From Drosophila miranda (Eukaryota > Arthropoda > Insecta > Diptera > Drosophilidae): a DNA stretch of 64,000 bases. Every line of letters begins with the position of its first letter. Positions within the stretch are counted from its first letter, which is position 1. Location: NCBI RefSeq assembly GCF_003369915.1, contig NW_022881603.1:14770935-14834934 (forward strand), written 5' to 3'. Made by a program: the position numbers and the translations under genes. A model generated the notes under the pieces. That model was not told the origin of the DNA. It did no database searches and saw only the letters and a program-made list of their open reading frames with translations. Below are positions 45,803-56,435 of this stretch, piece by piece.

Positions 45803-47080
45803 TTGATTCTTTATTGGGTTGAATCGTTTTACTGCTTTTTAAACAATCTTTTAATACATATACATACATACATCGAAACATTGCTTATCTTTGACGCTTG
45901 AACAGTTTCCAATATTGGTATGGTATGGAGATATAGTAGATATTGGTATAGGTATACAATACACATAGTACATACAAACATACGAGTAGTATGTATATAT
46001 AGAGGGTATATGAAAACTACTGTAATATGCTTCCCATTTAGAATTTGTTAGTCAACAAGTTATGTAAATATCTGTACGAGTATATATGTATAGTACATGT
46101 ACATATATCCGGATCATTGCAGCTCACTTTTGCTATAGATTGGCTCTAACATTCGTAAGTTTTTCTAAGATGGTCATTGTTTATAGTTCTATAGTTTGAA
46201 TTGGGGACTATTATAATTGGGGGGAGTTCTTCATTAGTAGTAAAAACTATTATTTGGAAATTGGAAAGTTAAAGGTTTTCTCTCTCTCTCTTTCTCTCTT
46301 CTTTAAGATATAATTGATGATTATCTGCATCTTCCACCCCTATCAGAATCTGTTCTAGTCGATATTTGTTCAACAACCTTTAAGTTGATGTTGAGATAAA
46401 TGGGCTGAGGCAATGTTTAACGAAAGGCAGCGATGACTTAGTTTGTTGGGCAGCTCTCCATCTTACGCTCTTATCATATCTCTAGACGACGAAGAGCCAT
46501 GAAAGTTCTCAGTGAGCCCATAAATAATATGCTACTTACAAGAAAATTTACTTGGACGATTCGGCAAAGAACTAAACATAGATCAAGGCTAAGGAACATA
46601 ATGATAGCTAAGTCTTTGCAAAGATCCAGATGCCAGAACTGTGTAGAAGAAGTAACACCATATCTTAGGCAGTATGTGTATGCAAGGACGCTTATTGTTC
46701 CTTCTATAGTTTTTGGTTAAATCTTCCCCAAATTTGTTTTTTTAGATCTGTTGAGAGTCACAAAGTCGATAGGAAAAGATCTCTTTTCTGGGTTCTCTTC
46801 AAAGATCTTTTGGATAATTGGAACTCATTAGAGAGGTGTTCTGGTATGGATATTCACAATACAGTATTTCTTGGCTCTCTTCTCTTGGTTTGAAACGATC
46901 CGTGGCTATTATCCTTAAAATACAATCAAGCTCGATATATACGGATTGCGGATGGGTGTGTGTGGGTATGTCCGGTCTGATCTGATTTGATATACATACT
47001 ACTATAATTCATTCAATCGGTGATGGTCTTAAATCTAGAATTGCAACTGAAAATATGCGTTTGGTTTGCCAAAATTGGGT
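45803..47080. other. Intergenic, no gene seen
   Basis: 3-prime flank of the lysozyme cluster, rich in TACATA/TATGTA simple sequence (45,855-46,110) and a CTCTCT tract at 46,280. The open plus frame at 46,499-46,720 has no supporting feature. Confidence 0.5.
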
Positions 47081-49266
47081 TTACTTCTTGATGTCATTGG
47101 CCAATAGCAGCTCCTTGGCCTCCTTCTTGCCGCGCTTCTTCTCCTCCTTGGCGTGCAGCTTGCCCACCCGCTCCTCCTCCTTGGCCAGCCGCTTCTCCTC
47201 CTGCAAAAAGCACAATTCTTATGAGAACTTCAGTTGAGATTGGATGGTGCGTGTGGGGTCGGGTGAGGTTTGTTGGCTATAACTTTGTTTGAATGCACTG
47301 GAAAGCATAAAGAAGAAATCGGAATTATGAGCAGCCTCCTCTCCCCCTTTTGGAATTTATGCACAAAAGACGATGAAATCCCCTACCCTTTCCTGCATTT
47401 CCACTCTCCACCCACGCGATTAATTAATTACAAACAATGCAATGTAAAAACTGCCAAAGCGGGATCAGGGGTCGAATGAGGATAACAATGAATCTCCGGA
47501 ACAATGCAGGGTAGACTGGTAAAGGATGGGGACATACCACACTCACCTTCCGGGCCTCCTTCTCTGCCCTTAGCTTGAGCTTCTCCTCCTTCTTCTTGCA
47601 CTCCACAGACTCGTTCTTTTTATTGTCAGCCCGTTCTCCTACAACCAATTGGAAAAGGATTAATCTCCGGATCTCCGCCGGAATCTCTACGGCTGGGGTT
47701 GGGAAATTGAAAACCTACTCTGATTGCTGCCGGCGAAGAAGAGCGGAAAGCTGCGATTGGAAGAGCTGGAAGAAACTGGCTTGGGATTACTGGATGCGGA
47801 TGTCCCCGAGCCTGTTCCAGAGCCAGAGACCGTGCCTTCCCCTGAAGATGTCCCAGTCTTGGATGTGCTGCCTGATCCCTGAATCGATGTCTTAGATGAG
47901 CCAGCAGAACCAGCACCCTTGCACCCGCCTGCTGCCGGGGCTTTTCTATCTTCTTTCCCTTGGGCATCACATAGGCGCTCTTTGGCAGCGCGTTCTTCGG
48001 GGTCACAGGGCATATCTTGGCGCCACCCGCCTTCAGCGGTGGCGGGGCCAGGGTGGTGCAACTCAGCTGGATGTTCATGGGGCTGGGACGACGTGGAGGA
48101 GGCGGTGCAGTGGGGGCAGCTCGTGAGTACTGGACTTTGTGTATGAGGCATACCTGAAAGGAAGCGGTGAATTCGTGTGAGATGAGAGACAATGACCCAC
48201 CGAGTGAAGGATGAGGACTCACCGAAACCTGGGATTGCTGACGTGTACCGGCGAGGGGTGTGGCACCTTGGCCGGGCTGCGGAGCTCCTTGAGGGCGGCA
48301 GGCGGTTCTGGATGTCCAGCAGACGATTCTTAACGTGCCTCCGACTCGGATAGGTGTGCATGGGCGTCATGGTGCCGCTACCATTGCTGCTACCGCTACC
48401 CCCACTACTGCCACTGCCACTCGAAGAAGATGCGGATGTGGATGTGATGCAGTTGCTCAGCGTGTGGAGGGGCTTGCGGGGCACAGCTCCGGAGCAGCCG
48501 CTGGGACAGCCACCATGGTGGGAGTGACTTCCATTATCGCGCGGGGAGAGGGAACTGCACGAAGAGCCAGAGGGCGTGGGGGATGTGGACGCGTGATGGG
48601 GATCTCTGGGGTGATGATGATGCGGGTGATGGTGGGTGGCGGGCGAAGGCGGGGCCAGGTGATGGGAGCTGGAGGCCGCTGCCGAGGCTGGGGAGCAGGG
48701 GCCGCTGCTCGATATGGAAGACGTCTTGGAGTAGTGCGAGTATCCGGAGAGAGACGACCCCGCCGATCCTGTTGAGCTCATCGAGTAGAGGCTGTCGGAC
48801 TGAGACACTACACGGCCGCGCGTCCCACGCACCGCCTGATGATGTCGCCCCACCGTCGCCGCCTTGTGCAGCGTGGGCTGGTGGCGGAACGTGTGGTGTC
48901 CACTGTGTGCGTCGTTCATGGAATAGGAGCTGGCGGAGGCCACCACCCCGCCAGCGGCCACGCCAGCCGAGGACCAGCTCTTGGCGCCCATCGAGTAGCT
49001 GCTGGCCGACTCCTGGATGCGCCAGGTGCCCGACGAGGGGGTCAGTCGGTTACCCGAGCCCTGAAGATCACACAGCGCAGGGGCAACAGTCGTTGCGCCA
49101 CCGCGCTCTGTATAGTCTTCACGAAGCAGCGGCGGCAGACGACGCGGTGGCCGCACGGCGAGGTCTGCATGGTGGCCCTGGCATTGATGCAGATCACGCA
49201 CTCGTCCTCCTGGGAGATAGGCGGATCCGGTTCGCTCTCCTCCTCAAGCTTGCTCAGCAATTTGTT
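47081..49266 (-). pseudogene. RING-finger protein, frameshifted and zinc ligand lost
   Basis: Minus-strand exons 49266-48223, 48153-47719, 47638-47547 and 47200-47081 are defined by good splice sites; more 5-prime exons are expected but not found. The RING finger is in the first exon shown: DECVICINARA, CGHRVVCRRCF, LLPLRCVIFRARV. The last cysteine of the C3HC4 pattern is Phe (TTC). Two residues on, the frame reaches TGA (about 49,040), while the protein-like continuation NRLTPSSGTWRIQESASSYS lies one base out of frame. Further frame changes are seen near 48,288 (LPALKELRSPAKVPHPSP lies in another frame) and near 47,935. Downstream parts are Ser/His/Gly-rich and end in a lysine-rich helix (EEKKRGKKEAKELLLANDIKK). 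Such proteins are usually E3 ubiquitin ligases. Family member not recognised. Confidence 0.72.
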
Positions 49267-49995
49267 CTGCAAAAACGAGAGGGAAATTGCTTGAGTGAAT
49301 TGATTTCCTATAAGTATGCAAGGGAACTCTTTGGTTCGGGTCTAATTTGGGGAGAGCGTTCAGAATGGCCAAATCCCAAGATCTTCAATCCGCTTGTAAG
49401 GTGCGGGAGAGCACTCTTCATCTTTGCCACTAATATACCCCATCCAGCTCTTCATTTAAGGGGTATAATTAATTGACCCAACACCCAAGACATTTATTGG
49501 TCTTGGCTCTCGGTGTGACGACAACTCATTTGACAGCTGCTTAGCTGTAAAAGATGGCAGCCAAGCGGCAACTAACTATTGAAGGCCGCATCCGGAAGCC
49601 GTCTGACATGCCCATAAAGATCACCACCGGCAGAAATTTCAGCCCATCGACCCATAAAAATGAAATTTTTCGAAATCGATGGAAATCGATTGCAATCTTC
49701 GCGTTGGCTAACTGTAGGTCTGTTTTGTTTGGCGAATGAATCTTTATGCAAATCGATTATCAACTCGATTCGCTTTGTCTCTCTCGCCGCAGACGCCTTC
49801 TGAGGTCAGCTTGGGTGTTCGACCTGAGGCCGAACATATATTTTATTGATCATATATTTAATCTCTCAAGAATTGCCCAATGTTGCCCATCCCTCCGTCA
49901 TTAATTTTGTGATTCAGCAGCTTTTTAAGGCGCTGATTGAATGGACTACTTTATAACATCTTAAGTATCGAGATATTAATATCCTTTTGGCTATT
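49267..49995. other. Intergenic with possible truncated first exon
   Basis: A plus-strand ATG at 49554 opens a basic 61-codon frame (MAAKRQLTIEGRIRKPSDMP, then PIKITTGRNF). The first 40 codons look like a real N-terminus, preceded by a 5-prime-UTR-like stretch. The frame ends at 49739 and an INE-1/ISY-like repeat starts 250 bases later. It could be the first exon of a plus-strand gene cut off from its body; I do not recognise it. Confidence 0.3.
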
Positions 49996-50996
49996 TTTAT
50001 ACCCGATACTCAAAATGAGTATTGGGGTATATTAGATTTGTGGTAAAAGTGGATGTGTGTAACGTCCAGAAGGAATTGTTTCCGACCCCATAAAGTATAT
50101 ATATTCTTGATCAGCATCAATAGCCGAGTCGATTGAGCCATGTCTGTCTGTCCGTCTGTCCGTCCGTCCGTCTGTCCGTCTGTCCGTCCCCTTCAGCGCC
50201 TTGTGCTCAAAGACTATATGAGCTAGAGCAACAATGTTTTGGTTCCAGACTTCTGTGATATGTCACTACTACAAGAATATTTCAAAACTTTGCCCCGCCC
50301 ACTTCCGCTCCCACAAAGAGCGAAAATCTGTGGCATCCACAATTTCGACGATACGAGAAAACTAAAAACGCAGAATCGTAGAAGATGACTTTATCTTCTA
50401 GAGTGCAAAATCTGAACCAGATAATATACTTATTATAGCCAGAATCAAGAAAACAATTTCATTCTTTCTCGCTCTGTCTCTCTCTAACACACAGGTTTCA
50501 TGGTCGGTTTTGCCAATTGCAAAATATGAGTTCAAGGATCTCAGAACCCATAAAAGCTAGAGCAACCAAATTTGGTATCCACACTCCTGTGATATCGGAC
50601 CTTGACCGTTTGGTGTCCAAATTTCGCCACACCCCCTTCCGCCCACGCCAAGGACGAAAATCTGGGGCATCCACAAATCTCAGAGACTATTAACGCTAGA
50701 GTAACCAAATTTGGTATCCGCACTCCTGTTAGATCTCACTATAAAACGTATATCTCAAAATTTCGCCCCACCCCCTTCCGCCCACACAAAAGACGAAAAT
50801 CTGTTGCTTCCACAATATTGCAGATTCGAGAAAACTAAAAACGCAGAATCATAGATAACGACCATATCTATCCGATTGCTGAATATGGATCATATCAGAT
50901 AATTTTTATAGCCAAAAGGAACAAATCAATTTGCACTGGCTACGCAGCGCCCGACGTCACGCTCAGACTGATTTTCTGTCTCTCTCGCACGCACTA
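49996..50996 (+). repeat. INE-1/ISY-like repeat R7, 3-prime truncated
   Basis: Forward copy from TATACCCGATACTC (microsatellite at 50,142-50,190) that stops inside the GTCTCTCTCGCACGCACT segment, lacking the GTATCGGG end and palindrome found in the complete copies. Confidence 0.8.
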
Positions 50997-51055
50997 AACT
51001 AAAACTATCTTGAAAATTCGATTGGAAAATTCTCTATTAGATGCGTACATTAAAT

Positions 51056-51508
51056 TTATCTAAAGCACTCATACAATTTTTTGACAATTTCGGCTGAGTC
51101 CCCACTGTGCCGCGCCAAAGACATCAGCGACCACGCTGCCCTACGGTTTCGGCACGCAGATACTGACATGCTTTCACACCGACTCGACGCTGACCGAGGC
51201 ATTGACGAAGCCGAGTAGCATTTCGGAGGCGAAGGTAGCGTAAAAGAGAATTGAAGTACTAGCCCCGCGCGCCCGTACCATGAAGCGTCAAACGGAAATT
51301 GAAAAAGCATTTGTTCCTCATGCAACATCTTGGTATTGTTTAGTCTTTGGTAGAACCCAAACACCTCGCATGTGGGGCCCAATAATGTGGCGGTTCCGCT
51401 TGGCTGAAGTGGGCGGCGATGGTCAGCCCTTGCACTTGATGGCTTCTCAATGTCGTAGCGGCGCTGCATAAATCGTGCGAGTTGTTTGACTGCGAAGGTC
51501 TTTGCCAA
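51056..51508 (-). pseudogene. Unassigned open frame, possible gene remnant
   Basis: A 150-codon minus-strand frame. The two ends look protein-like (KTFAVKQLARFMQRRYDIEK near 51,500 and SLARHSGDSAEIVKKLYECF at 51,120-51,060), but the middle is irregular as if out of frame. No family recognised. Confidence 0.25.
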
Positions 51509-51866
51509 CTTATTGGCTCATTGTGGAAATGCATATACATACATGTACATGTATGTAAGAGCTTTAATTGCTGGTTAGCTCTCCGCCGATTATGAAAGCA
51601 ATGGCAAATCAATCAACTGTTAGATTTCCAATCAACCGCAGATGTACCAAGAATCTTTACGCAAGGTTTTACTTCTTCCCATCTAAATTCACGGTTCAGG
51701 GCACACAACATCGATATCTAAAGTCGAGACAATGACGAAATAGCCGCGAAATTGCACGCCCGCAACAAGATGAGACTCAATTAGAATAACGGATACCCTT
51801 CTCCTTCTCCACCCAAAGAGCATAAGCAGATAGATCCTCTCAGATTTAAATGTACTGCGCCAAAAG

Positions 51867-52081
51867 ATGGTTTCTTGCCAAAGTGACCAACTGTCTAAAG
51901 AAGTCACTAATCCTGTTTTTAAACAAAAGAAGGGTACCCTTCGTCTGATTAATGTAGATCTCAGCGCCACACTAATTGACCCGCACAGACAAGAGATACA
52001 CAAGACGTGGCTCCGATCCACTGAGGATGGGTCAGAACCGCTTAAGCCTGATGTCGGATCGAAAGGCAATAAGTGTATTGA
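51867..52081 (+). CDS. Unassigned exon-like coding segment
   Basis: Plus-strand frame with protein-like composition (KKGTLRLINVDLSATLIDPH, then RQEIHKTWLRSTEDGSEPL) ending at a plausible donor (CAAG then GTGAGC at 52,110). It may be an internal or first exon of a gene whose other exons are not visible. The minus strand is also open here, but with cysteine/serine-rich, less protein-like residues. No identification; the ATG at 51867 is only the first available. Confidence 0.3.
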
Positions 52082-52156
52082 AACGGAAAGTCGACATCAT
52101 CTGGTCAAGGTGAGCGGGCTGTCGGCTGAACTTTGCCAGGTGATGCTTGATGCTTG

Positions 52157-52788
52157 ATGCCTGATGTGACCACCCCCAGGTGATCTCATTGGGCTCATTG
52201 CGTATGCCCCTCAGGGCGTGGGTGTGGGCGCTGGGCGCGCGACAATCAGGAAATTATAAACTTTTTACGAACTCAGACAGTGCCCTGGCCTGCATGCCTG
52301 ATTAACTCATTTAAATACGGAACATTCAGGCCCACAGCCGAGCTGAGTTTGTTGCCTCAGTCTTTTGCTTAGGGCCGTGCGAATTCTGTTTCTCCGAGGA
52401 GCAGCACAGCGGCAGCAGAAGTTGCGACAGAGGTCCGAATAGCGGCAGAGCTTTTCTAGGGGGACGGGACCAGGCGAGTCTACCTGGCCGAATCGGGCCG
52501 CTCGTCGTGCTCAGTCCGTCTTCGCCGCTCGGCCAGAACAGAGCTTCGTTGTAGTCGTAGTCGTCATAGCCGTTGTCGCTGTTATTGCTTTCGTTATCGA
52601 TTCTCGATCTCGAAAGCGTTTTGGCGCGTCTCTATCGCGATTGTAACCCATTCAAAAACGGCCAAAAACTCAAATGCGGAAGTCACACTTAATGTTTATT
52701 CTAAAGCCTCAAAAGTGAATTAAAATTGAAATCGAATCTGAAGGAAAAGGGTTCATTGAACGGTAGACGTATATTTGCAGTACTTATT
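52157..52788. promoter_or_regulatory. Lipase upstream region
   Basis: No gene seen. GC-moderate sequence with GTCGTAGTCGTCATAGCCG repeats and a TATCGATT site (52,595), then the presumed 5-prime UTR. An in-frame upstream ATG at 52726 would add 21 residues before the hydrophobic start. Confidence 0.35.
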
Positions 52789-55651
52789 ATGGTGCTGCCA
52801 GCCACCTTGACATTGTGCAATGTGCTCACATTTTTGCTGGGTAAGTTAACGCCTCCTTCTCTCGCTACGCCTCGCCTTGCCACGCCGCGCCCTATGGCAC
52901 TCAAATATGGAAATAGGAGCCCGCTGTTGTGCGGCTTCTAATATTAGCATTGATTCTGCTGCCACAATGTCAGCTGGGAAATCGTGTGGTATCTGCCAGA
53001 TGGGGGAGCAGGGGACAAGGTACGAACAACACATCTCTGTGCATAAGTTCAAGGTGGAACGGCTTGTAAATCAGAGGAGCGGAGGCGGGGTAGTGGACAT
53101 GTTTAAACAAGTTGATGTCTTTGTTGATACGCGCACTCTCAAACGATTCAATTGTTGGCTCTCGCCAATGTTTGACTTGCATTGAGGCAGTTCGGGGCGG
53201 AGCCCCCATTCAGCCATGAAAGAAGGTCGCAGAAGGGGAGGGAGTAGGCCATGGATGACACTGTCCGATGTACTTACTAACTGTAGGCAGAGGAGCTTAA
53301 GTTCTGGCCCTCTCTTTAGCGGAACGAGAGAGGGAGTAACACAAAGCCGAACCGATCTAAGGCGAAGGGAAAACGAATGGAAGCTTGAAACCTCCGAGCG
53401 TGTTGTGATCGAATGCGGATATTTGCATACACTTTATTCTTCCTGAATATCATCGTTACTCTGTAATTTGGTTCATCATATTTAAAAGTGGAAGACATTT
53501 CACAACTTTTCAATGCCACCATTTGGAGGAATCATATCTAGAACCATAAAGCCGGTTCAAAAACTCACTAAAGTTCTGAGTACCAGCCAACACAAAAATC
53601 ACAATCACAATCGTATATAGCCGCTAATTAACTGCTGGCCAAACGTATATTTACATTAAAGTCGGCAGCGTGATAATTAAAAAAGAAATAAAAATTAAAA
53701 AACGACATGGAAACAAAGCAAAAAAACAAAACAAAACAGAGAAAATGAAAAAAAAAAACAAATGGTTAAAACAATGCTCGTTTCCCCATAAATAAAACGC
53801 GACAAAAAGCTCTTCCGCAGCCCCCTTTTCGCAGCCCCCAAAATAGCAAAACAAACAGTGCGAAAACGAAGAAGCAGCTGCAGTAGCAGCAGCAGCGTCA
53901 TTGACATCACATCGCCATCAGTTGACCCAGTGGCAGTAGACGCCTCCACCTGCAGCCAATCGAACGCCTTGCGGCAGCGTGAATATCGATATGGAAATTC
54001 AAACTTGTTTTTGCTTCTTTTACCTCTACTCTTGTTGATTTTGTCGACTGCGTAACACGCGGCGTATGCGTCACGTGCTGCCCGCGTTGTTGTTGCCGCT
54101 GCTTCTTGTACTTTTATGGTTGTTATTGTTGCTATCCGTACAACCGAATACTTTTCCACGCCACTCGACTCCACTCTGCAGCACACCCCATCGCACTCGA
54201 CGCCGTTTCATTCAAGTTCAGGGCCAAGTAGGTTTTCGTTTGGGCCAGTTTCGTTTTCTTTGTATTTTGTTATTTCTGCTGGTTATTGTTACGGCTACCT
54301 GGCGTTGGCATTTCGGCCAGTTAATGAAGCAATGAATCTTTCTGTCCTTTAGCCGGTTCGCCCATTTTCTACAGCGCTGCCCCGCGTGGTTTGTGCTGCA
54401 TACCGGGTAAGCCTTAGCAGCTCATGCTTAATTGATAGGAGAACCTAGAGGATAATGCCATTTCAGACAGAACCGCCACACAGCCCAATTTCAATTACCC
54501 GCTAGCTATCTACCTGCACGGATTCTCAGAGTCGGCCACCGGAGAGCGACAGAGCAGCCAGGAGCTGAAGGATGGTAAGCGATATGGCGGAGAGAAGGGG
54601 TTCCTCTACGGTCAATTTGCATATCCATATGCTGCTCTCTTGCAGCCTTCCTAAGGCGGGGCAACCATAATGTCATTCTCATCGACTGGAGCGCGATGAC
54701 AGCGGTGCCGTGGTACTCGAATTCCGTGGAGAACCTGCCTATCACGGCTCGCTACATTGCGCGATTCCTGGCGTGGGGCGTGGCTATTCTGCGAAACACA
54801 TCCACCTGATTGGCTTCATCCACCTGATTCCGGCGCCGAGGTGGCCGGATTCGCGGGCAAGCAGCTGCAGGAATGGGGCATCAAGCTGCCCAGAATAACG
54901 GCACTCGATCCGGCCCTGCCCCTGTTCGAGGGCAACAGCTCCAACCGTCGTCTCAGTCCGACCGATGCCAGATTCGTGGATGTCATACACAGGGATGGCG
55001 GGATCCTGGGCAATCCCACGGCCATGGGTCATGCGGACTTTTATCCTAATGGAGGAAGGCCCCTACAGCCTGGATGTGCTCGCCAGGAGATTGCCAATAA
55101 TCTCTGGCTGGGCATATTAAGTGAGTGAGAGAGTGTTTTGGAACAACGTGGCCGAATATGCAATCCATTTTGTCCTCTTCACAGTTGGCTGCAGTCACCA
55201 GCGCGCCTGGGAGTACTTTGTGGAGAGCATAGCCCAGCCGCGGGGCTTTCCGGCCAAGCGATGTGAGCCCTCGGTGACATTTGGCGTCTGCCGGGACGGA
55301 GGAAACGGCCTGGCCTTCATGGGCATGGCCGCAGATCCCAGGCAAGGGAGCTACCGAATTTCCAACTCTACTCTCAAGCTAACCCAGCATTATTCTTTTC
55401 ACAGGCTGCGGGGGAAATTCTATCTGGAAACGAACGGTGCCAAGCCATTTGGGAGGAATAGTCGGAGCCAGGCAATTGTCTCGCTGGCGCCTCAGCTGCC
55501 CATCGCCTCCGCATTGCCCCCAATTGCCAGCAGGCCAACAGTCCAGAGCCAGAGCCTGAGCCCATCCGTCAATCAGTATGGACCAGCAGGACAAGACCCA
55601 TTGCAGGAGGGGGATGAGAACAACAGCATTGACAGCTCCTCTCTGACGTGA
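52789..55651 (+). pseudogene. Pancreatic-lipase-family enzyme, active site destroyed
   Basis: Exons 52789-52840 (signal peptide MVLPATLTLCNVLTFLL), 54353-54406, 54467-54574, 54646-55120, 55185-55341 and 55405-55651. The first three joins are in phase 1. Family motifs: YLHGFSES, HNVILIDWSAM, ALDPALPLFEGN (catalytic Asp), SHQRAWEYFVES (catalytic His). In exon 4 the frame is lost after RYIARFL and meets TGA at 54807-54809. A second frame reads KHIHLIGF, where the nucleophile elbow G-x-S-x-G should follow, but the DNA repeats ATCCACCTGATT and then continues in a third frame as GAEVAGFAGKQL. So the catalytic serine codon is gone and two frameshifts lie within 60 bases. The fifth intron starts with GC instead of GT. 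Confidence 0.87.
52841..54352 (+). other. Lipase intron 1
   Basis: 1.5 kb with A-rich (53,690-53,760) and GCAGCAGC/GTTGTTGTTG low-complexity stretches. Several open frames on both strands are by-products of these. Nothing else seen. Confidence 0.5.
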
Positions 55652-56040
55652 CGAAATGTAAAAAGTGGCCGAAGAGACGGCGAGGATTCGGTGGGACGGA
55701 CAGCTACCATTCTCTCGGTAGAGATTTGTGGGATGCTGCGTGATTGTGTTCCAAGTTTTTGCACTTGTACGAGCAAATGCGAGTAGCATTTGTAGTTGGC
55801 CCGTAAGCAGGCAACGTTTTCTTGTGATCTTTCTCTTAAGTATTGCTAGCACGTAGTCAGGACATTTGTTAACAGCTTAAACATATCCTTTATATATAAA
55901 GAGTTGAATGGGGAACGCTTTGTGCGAATGGAAATTGGCCAGAAGGAGCTTGTGGGGCAGTATTCACTCATAAAATTTTTGTGGGAATGGACTTATGCTG
56001 TTGGATTGATTTCACATTTAAAAAGAGATTTGTGGCACAC
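55652..56040. other. Lipase 3-prime flank
   Basis: No gene seen; ends at the TG of the BEL LTR. Confidence 0.5.
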
Positions 56041-56435
56041 TGTTTGAGATGCCAAGCTTTTTTGGCACCTATGGGTTTCAAAAATGAAAAGAGATTTTGG
56101 GTTAAACTTTATAATTCGTATCTAATCTTGGTGGCTTAGCGGAAGCCGATTGCTTGCTATTGCCAGATAAAATTTATGCGAGATCGATATGCAACCAATG
56201 CGCAGAGGGGTTAGCATAGAACTAAACTATAGACGACGGCGTTAGATCAAAGTGATTGCCGAAGTGGCGGCAGCAGATCAAAGTAGTTGCCGAAGTGGCG
56301 GCGGCAGAGAGCCCCTTTAGCGGGAGAGCGCAGCAGCTCTGCAGAACGTCAACGTTTTACAACATAGGCGGATCTCTCTGCTCATACAATAATAATGTTA
56401 AAGTTACGGTTATTCTTCAGCGGCTGGCCCGAACA
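56041..56435 (-). repeat. 3-prime LTR of BEL copy 2
   Basis: 395 bases, TGTTTGAGAT to GGCCCGAACA, full length; the pol stop codon (56410-56412) lies inside it. Confidence 0.92.

Noticed and set aside
47687..49201. 504-codon minus-strand open frame as one protein
   Set aside because: It crosses introns and frame changes of the RING gene; the RING motif itself lies in another frame and known-looking segments switch frame along it.
48335..49476. Long plus-strand frames opposite the RING gene
   Set aside because: Arg/Gly-rich antisense shadows of the GC-rich Ser/His/Gly coding sequence on the minus strand.
53695..54186. 163-codon minus-strand frame in lipase intron 1
   Set aside because: Composed of A-rich and GCA-repeat low complexity (poly-Leu/Phe), antisense to an intron.
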